A DNA stretch of 14,535 nucleotides from DATKLX01 sp035542155 (GCA_035542155.1 DATKLX010000183.1:1-14535), one strand, 5' to 3'. Counted from the first letter of the stretch, positions 5,893 to 13,537 are shown. The notes: generated by a model from the letters alone, not told the origin. Numbers and translations: made by a program.

Positions 5893-6914
5893 ATGATGAA
5901 GAAAGCTGTATGGATGGTCGTTTTGGTTTGTCTGCTGGTGAATTGTTCTACGCCGAAGCCTTTGCTGCCGGAACCGACTGATGTTCTAGTGGACTGGAAC
6001 AGTCTTCACCTCAGCGGAAAACTGGTGTATGTTCGTTTTGCCACTGGGGGAAACCAGCTGGTGCAGTTAGATCTCTCCACCGGAAAATCAAAACTGCTCT
6101 TCCAGCCGCCGGATAAAGGGGTTCTCAGCGCAGCTGCTGTATCACCTGAAGGAGGACAAATTGCCCTGGTCTATTCTTCACCTCCGCCTTCAGGAGAATC
6201 GTATGCTTTGCCCACCATTTTTCTGCTGCCTGCCGATGGGAGCGGCCGTTTTGAACCGCTGCTCCCTAATGTAGGCCCGAAGGATTCATATTTCAACCCG
6301 GCCTGGACACCGGATGGGCGGCAAATCTATGCCACGCATTATCATCAAGGCTCCGGGGAGAATGATCCGGACGACACCCGCATCGTCAAAATCAGCCTGG
6401 ATGGGGATGTCACCTCTGTGCTGGATCATGTGACCTGGCCGGAAATATCCCCGGATGGCAAGAAAATGGCCTTTTTGACCATCGATCCCAGGTCTGGTCT
6501 GAACCAACTGGCAATTGCAAAGGCAGACGGATCAGATCCAACCGATCTTCTCGTTGGCGCCGACTTCCCCACAGAGGATGCACACCGTTTTACCCCTGAC
6601 GGCCTGGCCCTTGTTTTCAGCGCAGCCCTTCCAAGAGGTTCCTTTCAAGCGAGTCCCTTTGAGAAACTGATGGGGATCGAAGTCGCCGAAGCGCATAACC
6701 TTCCTTCTGATCTCTACGAATAACCATCTCCTCTGGAGATTTTCGTCGCATCACAACCACGCGGGGTACCGGCCTGGCGCCGGCAATTTCACCCGATGGA
6801 GAGATGCTTGCATTTATCAGCCAGAATGGAATCTTTGTCGTCCACATGGATGGTCGCGATCTGCAGCAAATCTCGAACCAGCTAGCGATTGGGACGGTTG
6901 ATTGGGTTCGTTGA
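5893..6914 (+). pseudogene. PD40/TolB-like beta-propeller lipoprotein, interrupted by a one-base frameshift
   Basis: The protein starts with a lipoprotein-like signal (M-M-K-K, hydrophobic stretch, L-V-N-C with Cys18; Asn before Cys is unusual) and continues as a TolB-type propeller with repeats such as A-V-S-P-E-G-G-Q-I-A, A-W-T-P-D-G-R-Q-I-Y and E-I-S-P-D-G-K-K-M-A-F. The first frame stops at TAA 6721-6723 just after D-L-Y-E. The -1 frame then carries on with I-T-I-S-S-G-D-F-R-R-I-T, another blade A-I-S-P-D-G-E-M-L-A-F and the terminal D-W-V-R, ending at TGA 6912-6914. Adding one A to GAATAACC (6718-6725) would restore a continuous ~340-residue protein. So this is either a recent inactivating deletion or a sequencing/assembly error. 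The ATG at 5893 is 16 nt after the metal-binding protein gene and has only a weak ribosome binding site. An in-frame TTG at 5857 would bury the signal peptide and is rejected. Confidence 0.75.
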
Positions 6915-6920
6915 TTCAGA

Positions 6921-6939
6921 CTGAGGAGGACTTCCTCAG
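6921..6939. terminator. Hairpin between convergent propeller genes
   Basis: CTGAGGA (6921-6927) pairs with TCCTCAG (6933-6939) across GGACT. It sits where the plus-strand propeller gene (ends 6914) and the minus-strand operon (ends 6936) converge, overlapping the last codon of the latter. There is no T-run, so a role as a bidirectional stop is only likely from position. Confidence 0.35.
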
Positions 6940-8285
6940 GGAAGCCATTCAGGAAGGGCCGCGGCTTCAGCGAGCAGGTGGATCTGGCCTGTCTCCCGGT
7001 CCCACACGGACACCTGCGGTAGAGCGTCCGAGCTGCCCATCGAGAACTGCTGGAAAAGGATGGACTTCCCCCAGGGATCCCAGGAATAATGGCTGTAATT
7101 GACCAGTTCATCATGCGTAATCGCCTTGCGCTGCTTCCCGTGGATATCCATCAGCCAAAGCTGGCGGGTCTGGCCGCCGGCCATCAGGTGCAGGCTGGTC
7201 ACCATCCACTGCCCATCCGGAGAGATCGCCGGCAGAGTGTACTCTACCTGTTCGACGTCATCATTCAGGATCGGGCTGACCTGCTTGCTTTGGAAGTCGA
7301 TGGCGTACACACGTTCCTGGGGAATCCCCAGACTGACTTGCAGGTTAGAGTAAAGGATTTTCGACCCATCCGGGAACCAGGTGGGAACTTGATCGAGGCT
7401 GGCCTGCACCTGGACCTGCTCGCCGGTATCCACGTTGGTGATCCCGATCCGGCTGCCTTTGGGGTCGCTGGCGACCAGCCACTGCCCGTCCGGTGACCAG
7501 GATGGATCGGCTCCCGGGAAGAGAAAAGCGGAGCTGCTGGAGGCCAGGTCCACCGAATAGATCCCGCCTGGTGCGCCATTGGCGGTTTGGGTGGGTCCCG
7601 CTTTTTTCCGCTCGTAGACTAGCTGCCTGCCGTCCGGAGTCCAGGCCGCCTGGATGCAGCGATCTGGCCCGCAGGAGGCTAGCTGGCGGTTCTGCTTTCC
7701 ATCTCGTCCGACTAACCAAAGATCGGTGCCTTTCTGGGTATTCAGCGCGGAATAGGCGATCTGTCCACCATCCGGGGAGGCAGCATAATCATAGACTCCG
7801 CCAGAGGTGAACGTCAGTTGGATCGCATCTCCCCCCGAGGTGGACTTGCGCCAGAGGTTGGGGTTTTCCTCACCGACCGATAGATACAGCACCTCGACAG
7901 GTCGGATCTGGAAGCGGAAGCGCAGGTCCTGCTTGAACACCCGCCCATCCTTGGACAACCCTCCCGGAGAGATTTCAACAGAATAGGCAGTTCCAGGAGC
8001 AAAAGGCTTTGAGGGACGGAACCAGAGGGTATTGCCTTCCCAAATCACCTGGCCGGCAGTTTCCGGCTGGATCCGGAAGCGATCGGCGAATGTATCTGCC
8101 CGCATGGACTGTTTGAAGGCTACCCCAACCTGCCCTCTGGCGCTGACCAACCCGCCGTCCGCAGGGTAGGTCGCGGCGACCTGCGCGCCGACCTGGTCGC
8201 CGCGGGCCAGCACCAGCCCGATCAGGAGGACGATCAGGCCCAGGAATCCCAGAACGATCTGGTCAAATGGGCTGGCGAGTTTCAT
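6936..8285 (-). CDS. Membrane-anchored Ig-like plus PD40 beta-propeller protein (copy 1)
   Basis: A 449-residue protein: one N-terminal membrane anchor (about 9-27), an SbsA/Big_5-type Ig-like domain (about 35-130; A-T-Y-P-A-D-G-G-L-V, T-L-W-F-R-P-S-K-P-F, P-G-T-A-Y-S-V), then a TolB-like propeller (about 131-449) with PD40 repeats such as A-A-S-P-D-G-G-Q-I-A-Y, A-W-T-P-D-G-R-Q-L-V-Y and W-S-P-D-G-Q-W-L-V. A Cys pair in S-C-G-P-D-R-C (205, 210) is shared with copy 2 (C-G-A-D-R-C) and may form a disulfide. Both copies end in L-P-x-W-L-P. It is probably displayed outside the membrane; its ligand is unknown. The ATG at 8285 lies 5 nt after the stop of the YcgQ-like gene, without a strong ribosome binding site, so translational coupling is likely. 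The longer open frame to 8618 only overlaps the YcgQ-like gene. Confidence 0.82.
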   Translation of the reverse strand: MKLASPFDQIVLGFLGLIVLLIGLVLARGDQVGAQVAATYPADGGLVSARGQVGVAFKQSMRADTFADRFRIQPETAGQVIWEGNTLWFRPSKPFAPGTAYSVEISPGGLSKDGRVFKQDLRFRFQIRPVEVLYLSVGEENPNLWRKSTSGGDAIQLTFTSGGVYDYAASPDGGQIAYSALNTQKGTDLWLVGRDGKQNRQLASCGPDRCIQAAWTPDGRQLVYERKKAGPTQTANGAPGGIYSVDLASSSSAFLFPGADPSWSPDGQWLVASDPKGSRIGITNVDTGEQVQVQASLDQVPTWFPDGSKILYSNLQVSLGIPQERVYAIDFQSKQVSPILNDDVEQVEYTLPAISPDGQWMVTSLHLMAGGQTRQLWLMDIHGKQRKAITHDELVNYSHYSWDPWGKSILFQQFSMGSSDALPQVSVWDRETGQIHLLAEAAALPEWLP

Positions 8286-8290
8286 CCAGG

Positions 8291-9079
8291 TTATGGGAAT
8301 AAATACGGCTGGTCCGGGGTCGGGATGGTCTCGACCGCCTGGGCATGGATCCCCGGCAGGACCTGGCCGCTGACGGTCGCGGTAAAAATCGAGCCTTTGA
8401 CCTCGACCCAGCCGTTCTCGGGAAGCTTTTCGGCGGCATTCCAATCGACCAGGATCCCCAGAGCCGAGGCATCGGCCACACAGCAGGTGATCACGAAACG
8501 GCTGACGAAGAACTGGCTCTTGGGCAGGCGCGGATCGTGAAAGACAAACCCGGTGACCCGGGCGGCCTGGCCCTGATAAATCCCCGGATCCGAAGCGGAG
8601 CTGAATAGGCTCACCCAATCCAGGACCGAGCGGTCAGTGGTGGACTGGGTGAGGGAAGTAACCGGCCCGTTCGATTTGCGGATCAAGGGGGCGGCAGCAT
8701 TGACGCCGCGATTGCTCATCGCGCTCGACCCCAGCGGCCGGGATGGGATCACCAGGCCGAGGAGCAGCGGAACAGCCAGGACCAGGGTGCCCCAGGCTGG
8801 AACGCCTCCAGGCGAGCCGGGATGGTGGTGGGCAGATCCATTTTCAGCCGGGTCTGCATCCTGGTGGTGATGAGCTGCAGCGAGCGGATTTGCATTTTTC
8901 TGCGCCTTCACCAGAGTTGCCAATCCAAAGCCCAGAAAAGCCAGCGCGCCTAGAAAAACTAGCAGAATATACCGCTGGTTGATATAGAAGAGGATCTCGC
9001 CCGACTCGATTTTTTGGACCAGGAAGAAAGCCCAGCCCAGGAAGATCAATCCCTGCAGTCTACGGATGGTTTTGTTCAA
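8291..9079 (-). CDS. YcgQ-type permease subunit (DUF1980/TIGR03943), His-rich, copy 1
   Basis: A 262-residue membrane protein with helices at about residues 8-22, 37-58 and 97-112 and an extracytoplasmic C-terminal domain. The family signature is clear: S-N-R-G (122-125), D-W (154-155), G-F-V-F-H-D, and R-F-V-I-T-C-C-V-A-D-A with Cys199-Cys200. Between helices 2 and 3 lies a histidine-rich stretch, H70-H72 and H84-H86, typical of metal-binding linkers. DUF1980 proteins are encoded with UPF0718 permeases and the pair is thought to transport a divalent metal; the B. subtilis relatives are YcgQ and YcgR. The start is TTG at 9079, since the following N-K-T aligns with M-N-R-T of copy 2 and no ATG is available; GAGAG lies about 9 nt upstream. 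It follows the permease gene by 15 nt and precedes the propeller gene by 5 nt. Confidence 0.85.
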   Translation of the reverse strand: MNKTIRRLQGLIFLGWAFFLVQKIESGEILFYINQRYILLVFLGALAFLGFGLATLVKAQKNANPLAAAHHHQDADPAENGSAHHHPGSPGGVPAWGTLVLAVPLLLGLVIPSRPLGSSAMSNRGVNAAAPLIRKSNGPVTSLTQSTTDRSVLDWVSLFSSASDPGIYQGQAARVTGFVFHDPRLPKSQFFVSRFVITCCVADASALGILVDWNAAEKLPENGWVEVKGSIFTATVSGQVLPGIHAQAVETIPTPDQPYLFP

Positions 9080-9094
9080 CGGTACATCTCTCGC

Positions 9095-10132
9095 TCAGAT
9101 ATTGACATTCAAATTGAGAAAAATCCCGATCAGGATAGTGAGCAGCAGCGGGAAAAGGATCAGGAAGAGCACGTTTTTGCGCTGGAAGACATGGAGGAAC
9201 AAAAAGGTGCTCTTGATATCCACCATCGGGCCAAAGACCAGGAAAGCCAGGACCGCCCCGGTGGTAAAGGAGCCGGCGAAGGAGAGGGCGATAAAGGCAT
9301 CCACCGTCGAGCAGACCGAGAGAAGCACGGCCAGGGCGATCAGGGTTAGGACGGAGAGCACCGGCCCGCGGCTGAGGCTGAACAGCACGGTTTGGGGGAT
9401 AAAAGTCTGCATCACCGCGGCCAGGGACGCGCCCAGCACAAAGAAACGCCCGATCTCGAAAAATTCCTCGACCGTGATCGACGCGGCGCGGGAGATTTTC
9501 TGAGAAAGGCTGAGCGCTTCTTCCGTTTTGTGAGTTTCATCCAGGAGAGAAATATCCACAGAGACCAGGGAAGTGTGGTTGAGCAGCGCCTTTGGGTCTT
9601 TCTGCAGCCCCAGGACCGCGCCAGTGATCGTGGCGATGAGCAGGGTAAAGACGATCCGCCCCCAAAAGATCGGGCCCCATCCAAAAGCCACGAAGGTGCT
9701 GGCCAGCACCACCGGGTTGAGGGCCGGGGCTCCCAGTAGAAAAGCGATCCCCACTGAGGGCGGCGCTCCCTTTTGCAGGAGCCGCCGCGAAAGGGGGACC
9801 ACGCCGCACTCGCAGACCGGGAAAAAGAGGCCCAACAAAGCGCCCACGAAAGCACCGGGCAGGGAGCGTTTGGGCAGAGCCTGGCAGATCTCCTCCGGCT
9901 TGAAAAACACCTCCATCACTGCCGAGCCCAGGCTGCCCAGGAGCAGAAACGGCGCTCCCTCGATAAAGATGCCCAATACAACGGTAGAAAAATTGGAGAT
10001 CTGTTCGAAAACCCGCAGCCAGCCGCCCTGGACCACCCCGAGGGCAATCCAGGAGGCCAGTAAAACCAGCCCACCGGCAAACAGCCAGCGAGCCGGGTTT
10101 TGTTTCCTTAATTGAACCGATAACTGCGCCAT
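9095..10132 (-). CDS. UPF0718 (YcgR/YraQ, ArsP_1 superfamily) permease, copy 1
   Basis: A 345-residue polytopic membrane protein of about eight helices. Conserved features: G-I-F-I-E-G-A-P-F-L-L-L-G (54-66), F-P-V-C-E-C-G-V-V-P-L with Cys107 and Cys109, F-L-L-G-A-P-A-L-N-P (131-140), S-V-C-S-T-V-D-A-F (272-280) and F-G-P-M-V-D-I-K-S (300-308). The paired cysteines and the Asp residues in the membrane are likely substrate-path residues. The central cytoplasmic loop (about 180-220) lacks the His/Asp cluster seen in copy 2. The superfamily includes ArsP, an organoarsenical exporter, so export of a soft metal is the main alternative to zinc transport. It is gene 4 of the minus-strand operon, starting 14 nt after the propeller gene of the first unit; the ATG at 10132 has only AAAGA or CAGG as weak ribosome binding sites. 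Confidence 0.87.
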   Translation of the reverse strand: MAQLSVQLRKQNPARWLFAGGLVLLASWIALGVVQGGWLRVFEQISNFSTVVLGIFIEGAPFLLLGSLGSAVMEVFFKPEEICQALPKRSLPGAFVGALLGLFFPVCECGVVPLSRRLLQKGAPPSVGIAFLLGAPALNPVVLASTFVAFGWGPIFWGRIVFTLLIATITGAVLGLQKDPKALLNHTSLVSVDISLLDETHKTEEALSLSQKISRAASITVEEFFEIGRFFVLGASLAAVMQTFIPQTVLFSLSRGPVLSVLTLIALAVLLSVCSTVDAFIALSFAGSFTTGAVLAFLVFGPMVDIKSTFLFLHVFQRKNVLFLILFPLLLTILIGIFLNLNVNI

Positions 10133-10146
10133 TCTTTATATACCTG

Positions 10147-11505
10147 TCACGGCAGCCAGCGCGGCAGCCGCCCGCCGCTGACCAGCATCCATTTGTGATT
10201 TACATATCGGTCCCAGACCCAGATCTGGGTGTCGGTTTCCTTTCCCCCCAGGGCATCCACCTGAAAGACCAGCCGGTCGCCGCCGGGTGTCCAGGAATAA
10301 AAACCGGGGAGCTTCGCCTGGTCATCCAAAATCGAGATGCCAAACTGGCCGTCCGGGTTGAGCAGGAAAAGCTCTCGGGCGGGCGACTGCAGGTTTTTCT
10401 GGATGGTCACTGCCACCCAATCCTCGGTCGGGCTGCAGACCGGGCTGTCGAGGCTGAAATTCGAATCCTGGGCGTTGCCTCCCAGCACGGTCCCCACAGT
10501 CCCGGCTCCCACATCAGCTTTGAGCACCACCGTGTGCGTGCCGGCGTCGCCCGCGACCATGTTTGAGTAAAAGAGCGTCTTTCCATCCCGGGCCCAGCAG
10601 CCGGTGTCTCCGCTTTCAGAGTTAAGCAAAATCGTATCGCCGCTTTTGCGATCGACCACCTGAATGCCGCCCGCCGTCCCGTTCCAGATCGCCAGCCGCT
10701 GCCCGTCCGGCGACCAGGCCGGACCATAACCGATCTTCTGGGGATCCTTGAACAGAGCGGCAGTCTGGCTGCTGCTCATATCCAGGATCCACACCCGCGG
10801 CGCGCCCTTGGGGCCATTGGGGTCGAGACCGGCGCTCTCGCGGGTATAGGCAATCTCCGCGGAGACGGGCGACCAGGCGGGCGTGCTGCAGCGGTCGGCC
10901 CCGCAGTCGAGGAGCTTGCCTGAATTCGATCCATCCCGCTGAACGGTCCACAGATCTATGCCGTTTTTTTCGTTGATGACCGAAAAGACGATCGTCTCGC
11001 CATCGGTGGAGGGTGCAAAATCATACACTTTCCCGCCAGTATGGGTGATCTGCTGGACCTGGGCGTCCTTTTCCAACCCAATCCCGTACACCTCCTGGCC
11101 GGTATTCTGATCTTGATAAAATAGCACCAGCGGTTGGCGGACGGAGACTTCCCATTGGTTGCTCCCGCGGAGCTGTTCGCCGTTCTTCCCAATCTTTCCA
11201 GGCTTGAACAGGAAGGTGGTTTTCTGCTTCAGGGTCAGCGGCTGGTTGGCCAGCCAGCGCGCATGGCGGTCATCTGGCCATTCCCAGCGGCCTTGCAGCG
11301 AAGGGTTGGTCTGCCAGAGAGCCTCAACCGCGGCAGGCTCGACCGGGCGGGAGAATTCGAAGATCACCCCGCCCAGGGGTCCCACCTGGCCGCAGTTTTG
11401 GCAGCGCACGGTGAGCGGGATCTGGTTTCCGGCAAAGATCAGCCCTCCCAAAGTCAGTGAGGAGAGGGCGATCACTAGGAGAGCGAGACGGTCCAGGCGG
11501 GTCAT
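10147..11505 (-). CDS. Membrane-anchored Ig-like plus PD40 beta-propeller protein (copy 2)
   Basis: A 452-residue paralogue of the 6936-8285 product with the same plan: N-terminal anchor (about 8-26), a divergent Ig-like domain (about 30-125), and a PD40 propeller (about 126-452; e.g. A-W-S-P-D-G-Q-R-L-A-I-W, W-T-P-G-G-D-R-L-V-F). The C-G-A-D-R-C pair (Cys201, Cys206) is conserved. It has an extra C-Q-N-C (Cys35, Cys38) right after the anchor that copy 1 lacks. The ATG at 11505 overlaps the TGA of the YcgQ-like gene as ATGA, indicating translational coupling and tying the propeller to the transporter subunit. Function is unknown; a periplasm- or surface-facing partner of the permease pair is inferred from the repeated gene order. 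Confidence 0.82.
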   Translation of the reverse strand: MTRLDRLALLVIALSSLTLGGLIFAGNQIPLTVRCQNCGQVGPLGGVIFEFSRPVEPAAVEALWQTNPSLQGRWEWPDDRHARWLANQPLTLKQKTTFLFKPGKIGKNGEQLRGSNQWEVSVRQPLVLFYQDQNTGQEVYGIGLEKDAQVQQITHTGGKVYDFAPSTDGETIVFSVINEKNGIDLWTVQRDGSNSGKLLDCGADRCSTPAWSPVSAEIAYTRESAGLDPNGPKGAPRVWILDMSSSQTAALFKDPQKIGYGPAWSPDGQRLAIWNGTAGGIQVVDRKSGDTILLNSESGDTGCWARDGKTLFYSNMVAGDAGTHTVVLKADVGAGTVGTVLGGNAQDSNFSLDSPVCSPTEDWVAVTIQKNLQSPARELFLLNPDGQFGISILDDQAKLPGFYSWTPGGDRLVFQVDALGGKETDTQIWVWDRYVNHKWMLVSGGRLPRWLP

Positions 11506-12242
11506 GGGTATAAATACGGCTCCTCTGGCGCATCGACCGGGGTTACACTTTGGGCATGGATCAGCGGGACCTTCTGGTCGTCCAGGGTCAGTTCGTCCAC
11601 CGGCCCCTTGACCGCCACCCAGGTGTTGTCGGCCAGCTTTATGCTGTCCTGCCAATCCACGGCCATGCCGATGGCAAAGGCGTCCGCCACGCAGCAGGTG
11701 ATGGCAAAGCGCCCGACCATAAACTGCTGGCGGTTGAGGCGTGTGTCGTGGTAGACAAACCCGATCACGTTGGCCTGCTGGCCGATGTAGCGCGCGAGAT
11801 CTTTTTCATAGTTAAAAACCTTGATCCAATCCAAGACGGTGCGGTCATCCGGGGCGACGTCCAGGGTCTTGTTCGTCTGTGAACCCAGGCTGACCGGGGC
11901 GGAGACGCTCATCCCGCGGTTGCTCACCGAAGCGGCGGTCAGCGGCCGGGCGGGAACGAACACCCCCAGGAGCAGGGGCACCAGCAGGATCAGGATCGTG
12001 GCGGGAGAAATTGTGGATCGCTCAAGCCCCGGCTGTTTTTCCAGGGGAGCGCGAGACCTGAAAAATCGCCAGAGGCCCACACCGGCCATTCCGCCCAGTG
12101 CCGCCAGGCTGATCAGCGTAAGGGGGAAAAATCGGCTGCTGATATAGAAGGCCAGCTTGCCGCTGATCCACTTGTCGGCCAGGTAAGCCGCCAGGCCCAG
12201 GACGATTAGGCACTGCAGGAAACGGGAGGTTGTACGGTTCAT
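11502..12242 (-). CDS. YcgQ-type permease subunit (DUF1980/TIGR03943), copy 2
   Basis: A 246-residue paralogue of the 8291-9079 product. Helices lie at about 8-22, 38-60 and 82-97, followed by the extracytoplasmic domain with S-V-S-N-R-G (105-110), L-D-W-I, G-F-V-Y-H-D and R-F-A-I-T-C-C-V-A-D-A (Cys183-Cys184). The inter-helix linker (about 61-80) is Arg/Glu/Pro-rich and contains none of the histidines found in copy 1. The ATG at 12242 is chosen because GGTGA overlaps the permease stop just upstream and because M-N-R-T matches copy 1; the in-frame ATG at 12278 lies inside the permease gene. Spacing to the permease is 4 nt and the 3' end overlaps the propeller gene by 4 nt (ATGA). Confidence 0.86.
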   Translation of the reverse strand: MNRTTSRFLQCLIVLGLAAYLADKWISGKLAFYISSRFFPLTLISLAALGGMAGVGLWRFFRSRAPLEKQPGLERSTISPATILILLVPLLLGVFVPARPLTAASVSNRGMSVSAPVSLGSQTNKTLDVAPDDRTVLDWIKVFNYEKDLARYIGQQANVIGFVYHDTRLNRQQFMVGRFAITCCVADAFAIGMAVDWQDSIKLADNTWVAVKGPVDELTLDDQKVPLIHAQSVTPVDAPEEPYLYP

Positions 12243-12246
12243 TTGC

Positions 12247-13320
12247 TCACCAGGCCACGAAATAATTGATCGCCACACCGACCAGCGCGACCAGCAGGAA
12301 GGGAATCACCACCAGGTAGATCACCGGGCGGGAGCGGAACACGCGCAGGAACATCAGGGTGCTCTTGATATCCACCATTGGCCCGTAGAGGAGGAAGGCC
12401 AGCACCGAGCCCGCGCTGAAGATGCCCACGAAGCTTAGCGCCACGAATGAGTCGACCGTCGAGCAGATTGAGAGCAGGATGGCCAGCGCCATCAGGGCCA
12501 GGACAGAGATCACCGGCCCGCGGCCGATCCCCAAGAGCACGGATTGAGGGATAAAGGTCTGCATCCCGGCGGCGATCAGGCCGCCCATCACCAGGTAGCG
12601 CCCCATTTCGAAGAACTCATCCAGTGAGACCAGAAAAACCTTTCTCAGTTTTGCGGGAATGGTGGTGTGCTCTTCGTCTGAGCTATAATCGTGTTCGTGG
12701 TCATGCTCGTACTCAGGATCGTGGGGCTCGAGGTTTGATTCTTCTACTGCCGCAGCGGTGATCCAGGGCGTAGGCCGCAGGATCTCCCAGGGGGTTCGCA
12801 CCACCGCGAAGATGCACCCGGTGAGGAAAGCGATCAGCAGGGTAAAACCCACCCTCAGCAGGAGCATGCGACCAAAGCCAAAGGCAGTCGCCGTGCTGAG
12901 GATCACGATTGGATTGATCACCGGCGCAGCCAGCAGGAATGCGACCCCGGCTGGAATGGGCAGTCCCTTGCGGAACAGCCGCCGGACCAGCGGGATCACC
13001 CCGCACTCGCAGACCGGGAAAAAGATCCCCAGCGCGCTGCCAAACAAAGCGCCCAGGATCGGCGAGCGGGGGCTGAGCCGCTGGATCGCGTCCTGGCTGA
13101 CGAAGACCTCGATCGTCCCGGAAGCCAGGGTCCCCAGGAGCAGGTAGGGCAGCGCTTCGATGAAAATTCCCAGGAAAACAGTGGTGAAGGTCGACCAGGC
13201 GGTCTCCACCGGCGGCCAGAAAGAGAGAAAGACCACCAAAATGATGACAGCCAGGAGGATCCCGATAATACGTCCAAGAGGGATATCCTGGCTGATCGAT
13301 CTTGAAAGGATTGATTTCAT
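12247..13320 (-). CDS. UPF0718 (YcgR/YraQ, ArsP_1 superfamily) permease with His/Asp-rich loop, copy 2
   Basis: A 357-residue polytopic permease, first gene of the six-gene operon. It carries the same motifs as copy 1: F-F-P-V-C-E-C-G-V-I-P-L (Cys104, Cys106), F-L-L-A-A-P-V-I-N-P (128-137), S-I-C-S-T-V-D-S-F (284-292) and Y-G-P-M-V-D-I-K-S (312-320). The central loop differs: E-P-H-D-P-E-Y-E-H-D-H-E-H-D-Y (198-212) plus E-E-H, a strong candidate for divalent-metal binding. By eye about half of the aligned residues are identical to copy 1, so the duplication is old. The ATG at 13320 is the only credible start (in-frame stop 21 nt upstream). AGGAGG (13335-13340) precedes it, but at an unusually long 14 nt. 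Confidence 0.88.
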   Translation of the reverse strand: MKSILSRSISQDIPLGRIIGILLAVIILVVFLSFWPPVETAWSTFTTVFLGIFIEALPYLLLGTLASGTIEVFVSQDAIQRLSPRSPILGALFGSALGIFFPVCECGVIPLVRRLFRKGLPIPAGVAFLLAAPVINPIVILSTATAFGFGRMLLLRVGFTLLIAFLTGCIFAVVRTPWEILRPTPWITAAAVEESNLEPHDPEYEHDHEHDYSSDEEHTTIPAKLRKVFLVSLDEFFEMGRYLVMGGLIAAGMQTFIPQSVLLGIGRGPVISVLALMALAILLSICSTVDSFVALSFVGIFSAGSVLAFLLYGPMVDIKSTLMFLRVFRSRPVIYLVVIPFLLVALVGVAINYFVAW

Positions 13321-13334
13321 TCTGATCGGTAGAG

Positions 13335-13391
13335 CCTCCTAAACCGTTGTAACGATCAACCGTTCATCTGACAAAAATGATCCTTATTATA
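13335..13391 (-). promoter_or_regulatory. Probable promoter and leader of the six-gene transporter operon
   Basis: On the minus strand a perfect TATAAT (13386-13391) lies about 66 nt before the permease ATG; the -35 position holds only GAGTGA. The leader contains AGGAGG (13335-13340) and two copies of AACCGTT (13342-13348 and 13358-13364) around TAACGAT, a possible operator. A poor -35 with a perfect -10 would fit an activated or metal-regulated promoter. Confidence 0.4.
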
Positions 13392-13537
13392 AACCTTTAC
13401 TACAGAAATCACTCCCATCTTCCAAACCTATCCCTTGCCGAACCCCCATTTCTCCAGAGATAAGCTATACTACTTTGAGTGCGTTCGCTAGATTCCTGCC
13501 CACATGAAAATCATTTGGAAGAGATTGAGGCTCCTTT

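Noticed and set aside
6617..7114. A 165-codon minus-strand frame crossing the convergent junction
   Set aside because: It overlaps both propeller genes in other frames and has a low-complexity Arg/Ser/Pro-rich translation.
8286..8618. An N-terminal extension of the copy 1 propeller up to 8618
   Set aside because: It lies wholly inside the YcgQ-like gene in another frame, is Arg/Gly/Pro-rich, and the ATG at 8285 is immediately followed by a normal membrane anchor.
6936..13320. The two three-gene units as a recent duplication or assembly artefact
   Set aside because: The protein pairs are diverged throughout (about half identical in the permeases by eye, less in the propellers) and differ in loops and junctions, so they are old paralogues.
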